Assembly (NCBI GenBank): GCA_900542195.1
Contig: UQNA01000003.1
Location: forward strand, 40,177 to 104,176
Source of the DNA: an uncultured Sutterella sp.
GTDB lineage: Bacteria; Pseudomonadota; Gammaproteobacteria; Burkholderiales; Burkholderiaceae_F
Length of the DNA: 64,000 nt
Direction: 5' to 3'
The notes beneath the pieces are model-generated. The model searched no databases and was not told the DNA's origin. It saw only the letters and a list, made by a program, of their open reading frames with translations. The translations under genes and the position numbers were made by a program. Below are positions 43,253 to 51,727 of this stretch, in pieces. Numbering within the stretch: position 1 is the first letter of the stretch; each line of letters begins with the position of its first letter.

Positions 43253-43287
43253 GCTATCCGAGGAAAAGTAACTTTTCCTCGGATAGC
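43253..43287. repeat. 35-bp perfect palindrome
   Basis: GCTATCCGAGGAAAAGT (43253-43269) and its reverse complement (43271-43287) are separated by a single base. Folded as RNA it gives a long hairpin with a small loop. Neither strand has a T-tract. It lies between the small gene at 43314-43523 and purM; it could be a terminator-like or repeat element. Confidence 0.6.
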
Positions 43288-43313
43288 CCCGATTCCGAAT
43301 GCATGGATTCTTT

Positions 43314-43523
43314 TCAGTCTTTCAAGTAAGTGAGGTTCTTTACAGACTCATCGACTTTGTAAGTCAAAAAATTACTGTCAGAGGCTAAAAAGATCATGGT
43401 GGCTGGAGTAGAGCCGAAATTTCTTCTCAATAAAGAGAAGAACCCACGCGAGAATTTCGGTTCCTCAGCATTTCTCTTCCGCAGCTCTTTGCTGAGCTTG
43501 CTCCATCTGCAAGATTCAAACAT
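43314..43523 (-). CDS. Small basic protein of unknown function
   Basis: 69 residues, Arg/Lys-rich in the first half (SKLSKELRKRNAEEPKF, LLRRNF), no signal peptide and no clear membrane segment. I do not recognise it. What makes it credible is the initiation site: AGGAGG lies 5 nt before the ATG on the minus strand, stronger than for most genes in the window. A long palindrome follows its stop codon. It is downstream of the LysR gene on the same strand with 240 nt between. It could be a real small gene or the remnant of a larger one. Confidence 0.5.
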   Translation of the reverse strand: MFESCRWSKLSKELRKRNAEEPKFSRGFFSLLRRNFGSTPATMIFLASDSNFLTYKVDESVKNLTYLKD

Positions 43524-43703
43524 AGGTGCCTCCTAAAGTAATAGTCAAAAAGCCGACCTCTCCAGAGGCGGAGGAGAAGTTTATCTAGGTAGTAACTCTT
43601 AGTCAAATGCCTTGAACGTCAATAATTCTCGAAATGAGAACTGAATAGCAAGAAATAGTGTGAGGCAAGAGCGGCCGTCGGAGGATCTGCGTCAAATTGT
43701 GAG

Positions 43704-43731
43704 ACTTCTTTGAACGGCTGTTCAAAGAAGT
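43704..43731 (-). terminator. Hairpin downstream of the LysR gene
   Basis: ACTTCTTTGAAC (43704-43715) pairs perfectly over 12 bp with GTTCAAAGAAGT (43720-43731) around GGCT. There is no clear T-tract. Confidence 0.55.
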
Positions 43732-43762
43732 GGAGAAGCGAATAAATTGCGACAACTCGAAA

Positions 43763-44752
43763 CTACGAGAAAGGTAAGGATTCAAACAACTCGGCGGCAT
43801 TCCTTTGAGCCTGCTCGATAATTCTTCTTCCTTTGACCACTCGGTCCAAAGCAGAGTCCGCTTCGGATTGTGCCCACCAATCTGCAAATTTTCTCAGTTC
43901 GCTGTTTTCCAGATCTCTGTCTCGGCGTGTGACCAGGCTCATAATCCACGGCGCTCTTTCCCAACCGGGAAGAATAGGTACTAAATCTCCGTTCTTAATT
44001 TCCTCTAATACATGTCCGAAATACAAATCGGTTGTAATTCCTTGATGGTTTAGGAGGAGTCTTTTAATGGCGAGCTGATCGTGAGTGAGAAACAAGGTCT
44101 TCCACTGCAGTAGATTGGATTGCTGCGAGCCTTTATAAAGGAATCGCGTGAGAAGATGAGTTTTGGTTTTAAGAAGCAAACCAGTGTGTTTCTTGAGATC
44201 ATCTACAGTGCGGGGAAGGCCGTAACGTCTTAAATACTCCGGCGAGCAAAGCACAGGAGTTGAAGTTTGCATGAACGGCCGGACCACAAAATTTGTTTCA
44301 TCCATTAATCTTTTATTTACGACGAGGACGTCAGCTTCGTCATTCATCAGAGCGTCAGGCCCGGCTTCGGGAACTACTTCAAAACTGACCATAGGATGCG
44401 TCCTAGAGTATGCCAAGAGTTTCTGAGAATAAAACTCTTGCATGATCTCAATTGGTGAACCGATGCGGATTAAACATTTAGACGCAACGCCTTTTGAAAA
44501 ATTCAGCATCTGGCGGAAGCTTTTGAGGATCGGCTCGGCAAGAGAAACAATAATTTCACATTTTTTTGTAGGCTTGAAAGGTCGTTTGCTTTTATCCAGT
44601 AGTTCGTAGCCCAGTTCTTTCTCTAAAGAAGTGATAAGTCTAGATACCTTGGGTATGTCCATATCCAGCAGCAGGGCGGTCTTAGAAACATTTCCTGTTT
44701 TGGCGGTCAATACAAGAGCTTCCCAAGCTTCAAGATTTTGCGAAATATTCAT
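43763..44752 (-). CDS. LysR-family transcriptional regulator
   Basis: 329 residues. The N-terminal winged helix-turn-helix (WEALVLTAKTGNVSKTALLLD, then KVSRLITSLEKELGYELLDK) is followed by a periplasmic-binding-protein-like effector domain (about 95-300) and a C-terminal extension. LysR regulators usually control the divergent operon, here the porin and molybdoenzyme genes, in response to the substrate or a breakdown product. A palindromic candidate operator lies 96 nt upstream at 44848-44868. The effector is unknown. Confidence 0.88.
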   Translation of the reverse strand: MNISQNLEAWEALVLTAKTGNVSKTALLLDMDIPKVSRLITSLEKELGYELLDKSKRPFKPTKKCEIIVSLAEPILKSFRQMLNFSKGVASKCLIRIGSPIEIMQEFYSQKLLAYSRTHPMVSFEVVPEAGPDALMNDEADVLVVNKRLMDETNFVVRPFMQTSTPVLCSPEYLRRYGLPRTVDDLKKHTGLLLKTKTHLLTRFLYKGSQQSNLLQWKTLFLTHDQLAIKRLLLNHQGITTDLYFGHVLEEIKNGDLVPILPGWERAPWIMSLVTRRDRDLENSELRKFADWWAQSEADSALDRVVKGRRIIEQAQRNAAELFESLPFS

Positions 44753-44847
44753 GGAAAAACCTTTAGAGGGTTTGTACTTAGTTTCTTTTTCTCGTGAATA
44801 GCAGTTTTAACTATTTGAATTAAAAGGTTAAAAATCATTATCTCACT

Positions 44848-44868
44848 AGTTTGTGAATTTTACAAACT
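44848..44868. promoter_or_regulatory. Candidate LysR operator
   Basis: AGTTTGT (44848-44854) and ACAAACT (44862-44868) are perfect inverted repeats separated by 7 nt. They contain the T-N11-A spacing typical of LysR boxes and lie in the divergent region beside the LysR gene. Confidence 0.5.
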
Positions 44869-45090
44869 TCTTTTCAAAAATACGATTTCAGAAAAAGCTG
44901 TTTTTGAAAAAATACAAGCACCCCAAACAAAAAAGAGTCCCCCAAAATGAAAAAACTACTTCTCATCCCAAGTAAGAGATTGAAGCTGTAGAAAGCGTTC
45001 TCTTTCCGCAAAAGATCAAATAAAAAGCCGCCGATTTATTAACACAGTCAGTTTTACCAGGACGTACTGTGAATAGGAAAACCTTGCTCT

Positions 45091-45130
45091 AAATCAGCCG
45101 GTTCGTGCTTATCGGCAGCTGATTTTTATT
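45091..45130 (+). terminator. Terminator-like hairpin in the porin 5' leader
   Basis: AAATCAGC (45091-45098) pairs with GCTGATTT (45118-45125), with an inner CCG/CGG pairing, followed by TTATT. It lies about 40 nt upstream of the porin start codon and could act as an attenuator. Confidence 0.5.
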
Positions 45131-45168
45131 CTACAGCACGAATTGGCATCAATTTCTTAGGAGAAAAA

Positions 45169-46221
45169 ATGAAAAAGATCCTTCTCGCCCTTGCAGGCCT
45201 TGCCGCCGGTTCGGCTGCCTTCTGTGCCTCAAACGTTACTCTCTACGGCATCATTGAAGAGGGAGTATTGGTACAAAAACCAAAACATCAAGATACAACG
45301 GTTCAGCTTAAAAGCGCTTTTGACTTAGGGTCTCGCTGGGGCCTGCGCGGACAGGAAGATTTAGGAAACGGCTACAGTGTAGGCTTCACGCTCGAACAAG
45401 GTTTTTCACCGGATACCGGTGCCACAGCAAATACCACTTATGGTGCTAATGCATTTACCCGTGAATCTGTTCTTTGGATTCAGAGCGAAAGCTTAGGCCG
45501 TCTGGCTTTCGGACGTGCAGCAACCTTAGGATCAGGTCTCGGTACTTATGACATGCAGACCGGATACGCATTCATGAACGGTTACGGCCTAATCGGCTGG
45601 GATAACTGTATGAATAATTTCCTCCGTACCAATAACAACATCATTTACCGTTCTCCTAATCTCAATGGTTGGACAATCGGATTGATGTATTCAAACGGCA
45701 TTAAAGACGACACCAACAAATGGTCAGACAATTGGCATTATTACGGCGCCGGCGTGAAGTATGCAAAAGGTGCAGTGAAATCCTCTTTGATATTTGAAGT
45801 TGAGTCAAAAGACAAATCGGTCGATCCTGCTGTCCAAGCTAAATATGCCCTGAACTATGGCATCGAATACAACACCGGAAGCTGGACTCCGATGTTCACT
45901 TATCGTTTTGTTACCCAAGACAAGAACCTTAAAGCTCATAAATTCGGTCTTTCCGCAATTGTTCCTTATGCCGGAGGTCGCTTCAAAGTTGCTGCCGCTT
46001 ATATGTTCGGCAAAGACGAAAGAATTACTGTCGGTACCGACAAAGTCAATCATTGGCAAACAGGCGTGGCCTACGAATATCCGCTCTCTAAGAGAACGGT
46101 TCTTAAAGCTTCCGCCGGGTACGCAGGTTCCGGAAAAGGCTGGAAAGAATACGGTTATGCCAATGACGGGAACATCTACAACGCATGGCAGGTGTATGCA
46201 GGCATGCATCATTTTTTCTGA
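45169..46221 (+). CDS. Gram-negative general porin
   Basis: Outer-membrane channel of 350 residues in the betaproteobacterial porin family. The signal peptide ends near AAFCAS; the mature start SNVTLYGIIEEGV, the FDLGSRWGLRGQEDLGNG region and the closing AGMHHFF with terminal Phe are typical. TAGGAGAAAAA precedes the ATG. It is followed after 47 nt, with no terminator, by the molybdoenzyme gene, so it is probably the first gene of that operon and may admit the enzyme's substrate to the periplasm. Confidence 0.88.
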   Translation: MKKILLALAGLAAGSAAFCASNVTLYGIIEEGVLVQKPKHQDTTVQLKSAFDLGSRWGLRGQEDLGNGYSVGFTLEQGFSPDTGATANTTYGANAFTRESVLWIQSESLGRLAFGRAATLGSGLGTYDMQTGYAFMNGYGLIGWDNCMNNFLRTNNNIIYRSPNLNGWTIGLMYSNGIKDDTNKWSDNWHYYGAGVKYAKGAVKSSLIFEVESKDKSVDPAVQAKYALNYGIEYNTGSWTPMFTYRFVTQDKNLKAHKFGLSAIVPYAGGRFKVAAAYMFGKDERITVGTDKVNHWQTGVAYEYPLSKRTVLKASAGYAGSGKGWKEYGYANDGNIYNAWQVYAGMHHFF

Positions 46222-46268
46222 TTCATCTCTGAACTTGTTTTTACAAGTTAGCTAATTTGGAGATTTCA

Positions 46269-48971
46269 ATGGAATTATCAAAATTAACCAGAAGAAGTTT
46301 TAATAAAGCCGCCGCTTTTTCTTCAGCTGCACTTTCCTTAGGAGCATTGTCTACCGGTTTGAAAGAAGCCAAGGCCGCTCCTATACCAATCAAAAATGCA
46401 GAACAGGATGAAACCAAGATTATTAAGACAAACTGCAGAGCCTGTATTTTCAATTGCGGTGTCCTGGCTCACGTTAGAAACGGCAGAGTCGTCAAACTTG
46501 AAGGCAATCCTGAATACCCGATGACCAAGGGCTCCATGTGTGCAAAAGGGCTGTCCGGTCTCAATGCTTTGTATCATCCGAACCGCAACAAGTATCCGAT
46601 GATTCGAGTCGGAGAAAGAGGCGAAAACAAATGGAAGAGAATTTCTTGGGAAGAAGCAATCGACACCATTGCCAAGAAACTCATGGAAACACGTGAAAAA
46701 TACGGTGCAGAAAGTGTTTTCTGTTCCACCGGAGGCGGCGGAAATCCGGCCTTCCGAAGCATCGCTCGGTTCTGCAATATCTTCGGCACACCTAACTGGT
46801 ATGAACCGGGCTGCGCACAGTGCTACCTCCCCCGTACTTTGGCTTATGGAATCATGTACGGCGGTCCTTCCACCTCTATCGCAGACGAAAGTGCATTAGA
46901 AATTTATGTTTCCAATACTCCGATGAAATCTTTCGTTTGTTGGGGTACTGATCCGTCTTACAGCTGTCCGGCCGGCGGCGGAAGAGCTTTGGCTGAACTG
47001 CGTGCCCGCGGAGTCAAATCGGTGTCCATCGATCCACGCTTTACACCGGATGCGGCTAAGGCTGATGTTTGGCTGCCGATTCGTCCGGGAACCGATGTTG
47101 CCTTGATGTTGGCTTGGATCAATTACATCATCGAGCACAAGCTGTATGACCAAGATTTCGTGATGCATTGGACGAACTTGCCTTATCTGGTCAATACCAA
47201 GACAAAAATGTTCTTGCGTCCTAATGAGATCGTTGAAGGAGGAAATCCTAAGGACTACGTGGTTTGGGATACCAAGACCGGAAGCCCGAAGGTCATGCCG
47301 TATCCTTGGGACGACAATTTATCTCCGGCCTTAGAAGGTACCTTTGAATATAAGGGACAGCAATACAAGACCGGCTTCACATTGCTGAAAGAACAAGCAG
47401 CTCCTTACACCATTGAAAAGGCAGCAGAAATTTGCTGGCTGGTTCCGGAAAAGATTGTAGAAGCAATTAAGATTTTTGTTGACGGTCCTTCCGGCATTGC
47501 ATTAGGCGTTGCAACCGACCAGTTCCCAAACTCCGTAGAAGCAGCTATGGGCTCCGTCATTTTGAACGGTTTGATGGGCTACGTAGAGAAACCCGGAACT
47601 ATGATGCAGCGTTTCCCGTCCGGCGGAACGGCACCGGCAGGTTCCTTGGCTCCTAGAGCTCAGCATTGCTTGCCACATGAACAGTTGTTGAAGAGACTCG
47701 GCGGTACCGAGTTTAAAGGTCTGCTTCAGTGGGATGCTGCATCACCGACAGCAATTTTGAATGCCATCTTAACGGAAAAGCCTTATCCGCTTAAAGTCTG
47801 GCTCGAAAGATCCGGCAATAAGTTCAATGTTCTCGGCAACGCCTCTTCTTGGGAACCGGCTATCAAGAAGTTGGATTTTGTGGTTCATATGTACATGTAC
47901 CCGACTTCCTTCTCCACTTATGCAGATATGCTTCTGCCGACAACTGAGTGGCTTGAAACCAATATGCTGATTGACTGCATGAACTACGTTTTTGCCCGTC
48001 AAGCCGTTACTCATACCTATGAAACCGTAGATGAAACCTTAATCTGGTCTTGGATCTTGCGCCGCTGCGCAGAATTGGGACATGAAGGCTGTCAGAAGGC
48101 TTTAGATCCTGAATTCATGGGTGCTGAGCTGCCTCTTTGGAAGACAATGGAAGAACTTCTTGATGCGAAGCTCAAACGTCATAACGTAACATGGAAAGAG
48201 GTCAAAGAAGGAAAGAACCCGATCCAGTACATGCCGATGGAAAAATGGGCACAGTACTACGTTTATAAGAAGATCAATCCGAAGACAAGTCTTCCCTTAG
48301 GCTTCCATACTCCGTCTAAGAAGTTGGAGTTGTACGGCGAGGTCTTCATCAATTTAGGACGCACGGGAATGCCGTATGTGAAGAAGCCGCTGCCCGCAGC
48401 TTCTAAGGATTACTCTCCGCTTCCGTTCTACATGGAGCCTTCCGAAAGTCCTAATCGTGAAATAGCCAAGAAGTATCCTTTGGTAATGACCAATGGCCGT
48501 CTTCCTATGTATCACCACGGTACGCTCAGAAACAATCCGATCTCCAGAGAAATCTATCCTCTGCCTGAAATCTGGGTTAATCCGGCCGATGCTAAGAAGT
48601 ATGGCGTTGCCCAAGGCGATTGGACTTGGGTCGAAAACGACAGAGGCAAGATTAGAGCTAAATGCCGCGTAACCGAAGGTATTCCGGAAGGAATTGTTTA
48701 TCAGGAAAGATTCTGGAATCCAGAAACACTCAATACACCGACAAGAGGCTGGAAGGAAATGAATGTAAACGTGTTGACCAAAAACACACCTCCTTTCAAC
48801 GATGTAGTCGGTACTTATACCTTGAGAGGATTCCAGGTGAAGATTTCTAAAGCCGATAAAGGCCCGGACGGCGTTTGGAGCAAACCGGAAGATTTCAAAG
48901 TTTGGATGCCTTCCAACAATGTTTCAGAAACCTCAGTCCCCACCTACCCTGAGCATGGGAGTAAAAAATAA
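46269..48971 (+). CDS. Tat-exported molybdopterin oxidoreductase, DMSO reductase family, substrate unknown
   Basis: Catalytic subunit of 900 residues. The N-terminus carries the twin-arginine motif TRRSF (R8-R9) and a hydrophobic signal, so it folds with cofactor and is exported to the periplasm. A [4Fe-4S] cluster is bound by C56, C59, C63 and C91. The molybdenum ligand region reads EPGCAQCYLPRT, making C182 or C185 a candidate ligand in place of the serine of DmsA. The molybdopterin domains and the C-terminal molydopterin-dinucleotide-binding domain (about 770-880) are complete. Start at the ATG 46269 with GGAG 7 nt upstream. It overlaps the Fe-S subunit gene by 1 nt. Subfamily and substrate cannot be assigned by eye. 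Confidence 0.85.
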   Translation: MELSKLTRRSFNKAAAFSSAALSLGALSTGLKEAKAAPIPIKNAEQDETKIIKTNCRACIFNCGVLAHVRNGRVVKLEGNPEYPMTKGSMCAKGLSGLNALYHPNRNKYPMIRVGERGENKWKRISWEEAIDTIAKKLMETREKYGAESVFCSTGGGGNPAFRSIARFCNIFGTPNWYEPGCAQCYLPRTLAYGIMYGGPSTSIADESALEIYVSNTPMKSFVCWGTDPSYSCPAGGGRALAELRARGVKSVSIDPRFTPDAAKADVWLPIRPGTDVALMLAWINYIIEHKLYDQDFVMHWTNLPYLVNTKTKMFLRPNEIVEGGNPKDYVVWDTKTGSPKVMPYPWDDNLSPALEGTFEYKGQQYKTGFTLLKEQAAPYTIEKAAEICWLVPEKIVEAIKIFVDGPSGIALGVATDQFPNSVEAAMGSVILNGLMGYVEKPGTMMQRFPSGGTAPAGSLAPRAQHCLPHEQLLKRLGGTEFKGLLQWDAASPTAILNAILTEKPYPLKVWLERSGNKFNVLGNASSWEPAIKKLDFVVHMYMYPTSFSTYADMLLPTTEWLETNMLIDCMNYVFARQAVTHTYETVDETLIWSWILRRCAELGHEGCQKALDPEFMGAELPLWKTMEELLDAKLKRHNVTWKEVKEGKNPIQYMPMEKWAQYYVYKKINPKTSLPLGFHTPSKKLELYGEVFINLGRTGMPYVKKPLPAASKDYSPLPFYMEPSESPNREIAKKYPLVMTNGRLPMYHHGTLRNNPISREIYPLPEIWVNPADAKKYGVAQGDWTWVENDRGKIRAKCRVTEGIPEGIVYQERFWNPETLNTPTRGWKEMNVNVLTKNTPPFNDVVGTYTLRGFQVKISKADKGPDGVWSKPEDFKVWMPSNNVSETSVPTYPEHGSKK

Positions 48972-49564
48972 TGGCACAGAAAACTTTAGTTATTGATTTG
49001 GATCGCTGCATTGGATGTTATGCATGCGAAGCCGCATGTAAATTAGAAAATAACGTTCCGATGGGTGTTTACTACAATAAAGTCCTAACCATCGGACCTG
49101 TTGGAAAATATCCGGATATCCACCAGTATTTTCTTCCTACCGTCTGTCAAAACTGTAAGGACGCTCCTTGCTTGAAAGTATGTCCGACAGGAGCTACTTA
49201 CAAGACGGAAGACGGACAGATTCTGGTGAACAAAGAGAAGTGCATCGGCTGCAAGATGTGTATTGCAGCATGTCCTTACGGTGCTCGTTCATTTAATCTG
49301 GAAAGCAAAGTGGTTGAGAAGTGCACCCTTTGCCGCCACTTGCAGGAAGTCGATGAAAAACCGGCTTGCGTTAAAGCCTGCTGCGCCGGTGCACGATTCT
49401 TCGGTGATATCGATGATCCTGAAAGCGATGTTTCCAAGGCAATTGCTGCTGCCGGCCCAGAAAACGTTCACTCGATGCCTGATGTCGGCAACAAACCGAC
49501 GGTTCGCTATATTCTTCATAAGAAGACGGGCGAATGGCAAGTGAAACCTCCGAAGATGTTGTAA
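48971..49564 (+). CDS. Four-cluster ferredoxin subunit of the molybdoenzyme (DmsB/NrfC-like)
   Basis: 197 residues with four cysteine groups: CIGCYACEAAC, CQNCKDAPCLKVC, CIGCKMCIAAC, and CTLCRH with CVKAC, sixteen cysteines for four [4Fe-4S] clusters. It has no signal of its own; such subunits are carried out with the Tat substrate. It would pass electrons between the membrane anchor and the catalytic subunit. Its ATG overlaps the stop of the catalytic gene (TAATG). Confidence 0.92.
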   Translation: MAQKTLVIDLDRCIGCYACEAACKLENNVPMGVYYNKVLTIGPVGKYPDIHQYFLPTVCQNCKDAPCLKVCPTGATYKTEDGQILVNKEKCIGCKMCIAACPYGARSFNLESKVVEKCTLCRHLQEVDEKPACVKACCAGARFFGDIDDPESDVSKAIAAAGPENVHSMPDVGNKPTVRYILHKKTGEWQVKPPKML

Positions 49565-49576
49565 GGAGAAGCTCAG

Positions 49577-50401
49577 ATGGGCATGGATTTAATTCTTATT
49601 TGTTTTGCAGCATTAGCCTGTCTGAGCTCGGGTTTGGTTTTTTCAGCATCTTTTCTCCAGTTGAAGGGCCGGACGGAAACAATCGGTGCCCTTCAATTCG
49701 GAGGAGCTGTTCTGCTGATAGCCGCGGCCGGTGCAATGGGTCTTGTCAGTCTCGGCAGACCCGAGATGTTTCTAGGTGCACTGGCTCACCCGGGTACAGG
49801 GATCTTTTTCGAATTGATCGGCACTCTTTTGCTCTGTTTCGGAGCGGTTTGTTGGTTGATCGCATTTTGGAGAGATTCGTCAGAGACAATTTTGAAATTC
49901 TTTGCGGTTTTTGCGGCGGCAGGCGCTATATGTCTGCTGTTCGGAGTCGGCCGGAGCTTTGTGATGCCCTGGCGCGACACTTTAAACAGCTGGCTAGTGG
50001 TTCCCTTGTTTTTTATTTTTGCTCTTGAGGCGGCCGGCTTTGCTTATGCAGCCGCAGAGAGTGCGACTGATAAGGAATTCCAATCTGGCAATCCGGCACT
50101 GATTTTCAGTTTGGTGGGAGCGCTTTGCCTCGGCGGCTATTTAATGCAGATCATGTATTCGAGTTCTAACGACGGAAAAGACGCAGCGCTTTCAGTTCTC
50201 ACGGGAGAACCGGCAGTCGTTTTTTGGTGCGGTGTCGTAGTTATGGGTTTAATTGTTCCGGCAGTTTTGGCTTGCAGAAAATTAGGACAGATTCCTTTCC
50301 GCAATGCTGCAGGGCTGGTCGCGGCGGTTATCGGATCCGCATCCTTTCAGACAATCTTGCTTGTAATTGGCACAGCGTCTTGGCAATTTTTTAAGAGATA
50401 G
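49577..50401 (+). CDS. DmsC-like membrane anchor subunit
   Basis: 274 residues, about eight membrane segments and few charged loops. It follows the Fe-S gene by 12 nt with AAGGAG before the ATG. The stretch AMGLVSLGRPEMFLGAL and the overall form fit the DmsC/NrfD group of quinol-reacting membrane subunits without haem. It would exchange electrons with menaquinol or ubiquinol. Which branch (DmsC or NrfD) is uncertain. Confidence 0.8.
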   Translation: MGMDLILICFAALACLSSGLVFSASFLQLKGRTETIGALQFGGAVLLIAAAGAMGLVSLGRPEMFLGALAHPGTGIFFELIGTLLLCFGAVCWLIAFWRDSSETILKFFAVFAAAGAICLLFGVGRSFVMPWRDTLNSWLVVPLFFIFALEAAGFAYAAAESATDKEFQSGNPALIFSLVGALCLGGYLMQIMYSSSNDGKDAALSVLTGEPAVVFWCGVVVMGLIVPAVLACRKLGQIPFRNAAGLVAAVIGSASFQTILLVIGTASWQFFKR

Positions 50402-50430
50402 CCGAAGAGCTATTCAAAAAAGGAAAAATC

Positions 50431-51075
50431 ATGGACGAAAAATTTTCAGAAGTTATGAATTCACGAGCTGCCGTATACAAACTTTTAGGCAGATTATTCA
50501 GGAAGGAAGCTGATGAAGAATTAGTTGGGCAGCTGAGAGTGCTGGATTTTTCTGAAGTTCCGTCAGCTAAGGTCAAAGACGGCTTTAAGAAGATGAGATC
50601 GGTCGTTGCAGACAGTTCCAATTTGCTTGATGACTTGGCCGTCGATTATGCACGAGTTTTTTTAGGAGCGGGCATTGCTGAAGGCCTTGTAGCCTTTCCT
50701 TTTGAGTCAGTCTATACCTCCAAGGATCGTCTGGTCATGCAGGATGCCTACGAGCAAGTTTTACGAATTTACCGCTCAAACGGCGTTGAAAAAATAGATG
50801 CAGACCTCTATGAAGACCATATCGGTTTGGAACTTGAATTTATGGGGCATCTATGTTCTCAGGCAGCTCAATTTGCCGCCGAAGGAAAAGAAACGGAGCT
50901 GTCAGCTAACTTTGATTTGCAGCAGTCATTTTTAGTAAAGCATTTGCTTAACTGGACTCCGGATTTCTTAAAAGACATTCAGGGCGTACCTGCGACAGAT
51001 TTTTATAAAGGTGTGGCCTTGGTGACAGAAGGTTTTTTAGAGATGGAAAAGGAGTTCTTCTTAAACGACAATTGA
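50431..51075 (+). CDS. TorD/DmsD-family molybdoenzyme chaperone
   Basis: 214 residues, mostly helical and cytoplasmic. The pattern LAVDYARVFLG, then AFPFESVYTSKDRLVMQD, then DHIGLELEFMGHLC matches the TorD family, which binds the Tat signal of a molybdoenzyme until cofactor insertion is complete. Its place next to the catalytic, Fe-S and anchor genes supports that role. AAGGA precedes the ATG. Confidence 0.88.
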   Translation: MDEKFSEVMNSRAAVYKLLGRLFRKEADEELVGQLRVLDFSEVPSAKVKDGFKKMRSVVADSSNLLDDLAVDYARVFLGAGIAEGLVAFPFESVYTSKDRLVMQDAYEQVLRIYRSNGVEKIDADLYEDHIGLELEFMGHLCSQAAQFAAEGKETELSANFDLQQSFLVKHLLNWTPDFLKDIQGVPATDFYKGVALVTEGFLEMEKEFFLNDN

Positions 51076-51082
51076 GGATGAC

Positions 51083-51727
51083 ATGCAGGCCAAAATCCAA
51101 GACAGCAAAAATAAGGCGCAAAAGAGTACTTTTCGCATTGATAGGCGGGGACTTCTGACCGCCGGAGTGTCTTTTGGTTTGTTATTTTCTTTGGGAGCTG
51201 TCGAAAAGGCGGCTTCGAAAGAACAAGAAATTTTGCTTCCTCCCGGGCACAAATCTAAGAAGGACTTCTTTGCGCAGTGTCTTCGGTGCGGACGGTGCAT
51301 GAGCATTTGTCCGCAAGGCATTATTCAGCCGGCAAGCTTATCTGACGGGATTTTTGCAGTACGAGCCCCGAAAATGGATTTTCATTTAGGAAGCTGTGAC
51401 TTTTGCAATAAATGCATTGATGTGTGCCCGACAGGTGCTCTTCAACCGTACGAAGGAGAGACTTTCAGAATAGGGACCGCAGTACTAAATTCTCACTGTA
51501 TCTCCCTAAGAACAGGTGCCTGCACTAAATGCTATGAAGAATGTCCGTACGACGCTATCGAAATCAGTGAGACGCATCGGCTTTCTATAAATGAAGATAA
51601 ATGCAACGGATGCGGTAAATGTTTCTTGGTCTGTCCGGCTTTGATCCTTCAATCTTTCGGAGATGCCACTGAGAGAGGCGTCAGCATTCAGGAGCCATTC
51701 ACGGAGGAATCACATGAAGACAAGTAA
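51083..51727 (+). CDS. NapG-like Tat-exported ferredoxin
   Basis: 214 residues. N-terminal RIDRRGLLTAGVSFGLLF is a Tat signal. Four cysteine groups follow: CLRCGRCMSICP, CDFCNKCIDVCP, CTKCYEECP, and CNGCGKCFLVCP, as in NapG/MauM-type ferredoxins that work with NapH. It would carry electrons on the periplasmic side. The GAGG SD precedes the ATG; the NapH-like gene starts 14 nt before its stop. Confidence 0.88.
   Translation: MQAKIQDSKNKAQKSTFRIDRRGLLTAGVSFGLLFSLGAVEKAASKEQEILLPPGHKSKKDFFAQCLRCGRCMSICPQGIIQPASLSDGIFAVRAPKMDFHLGSCDFCNKCIDVCPTGALQPYEGETFRIGTAVLNSHCISLRTGACTKCYEECPYDAIEISETHRLSINEDKCNGCGKCFLVCPALILQSFGDATERGVSIQEPFTEESHEDK

Larger units (their letters stand above)
44753..45168. 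promoter_or_regulatory. Long divergent regulatory region between LysR and porin genes
   Basis: 416 nt without a recognised gene. It holds the 21-bp palindrome at 44848-44868, an inverted repeat TTTTCAAAAA/TTTTTGAAAA (44871-44880 / 44901-44910), a 14-codon leucine-rich frame at 44947-44991 of doubtful reality, and a terminator-like hairpin at 45091-45130. The length suggests more regulation than a simple promoter. Confidence 0.5.

Noticed and set aside
44947..44991. 14-codon Leu-rich frame upstream of the porin as a leader peptide
   Set aside because: No convincing SD and no antiterminator pairing linking it to the hairpin 100 nt downstream; mentioned only as a possibility.
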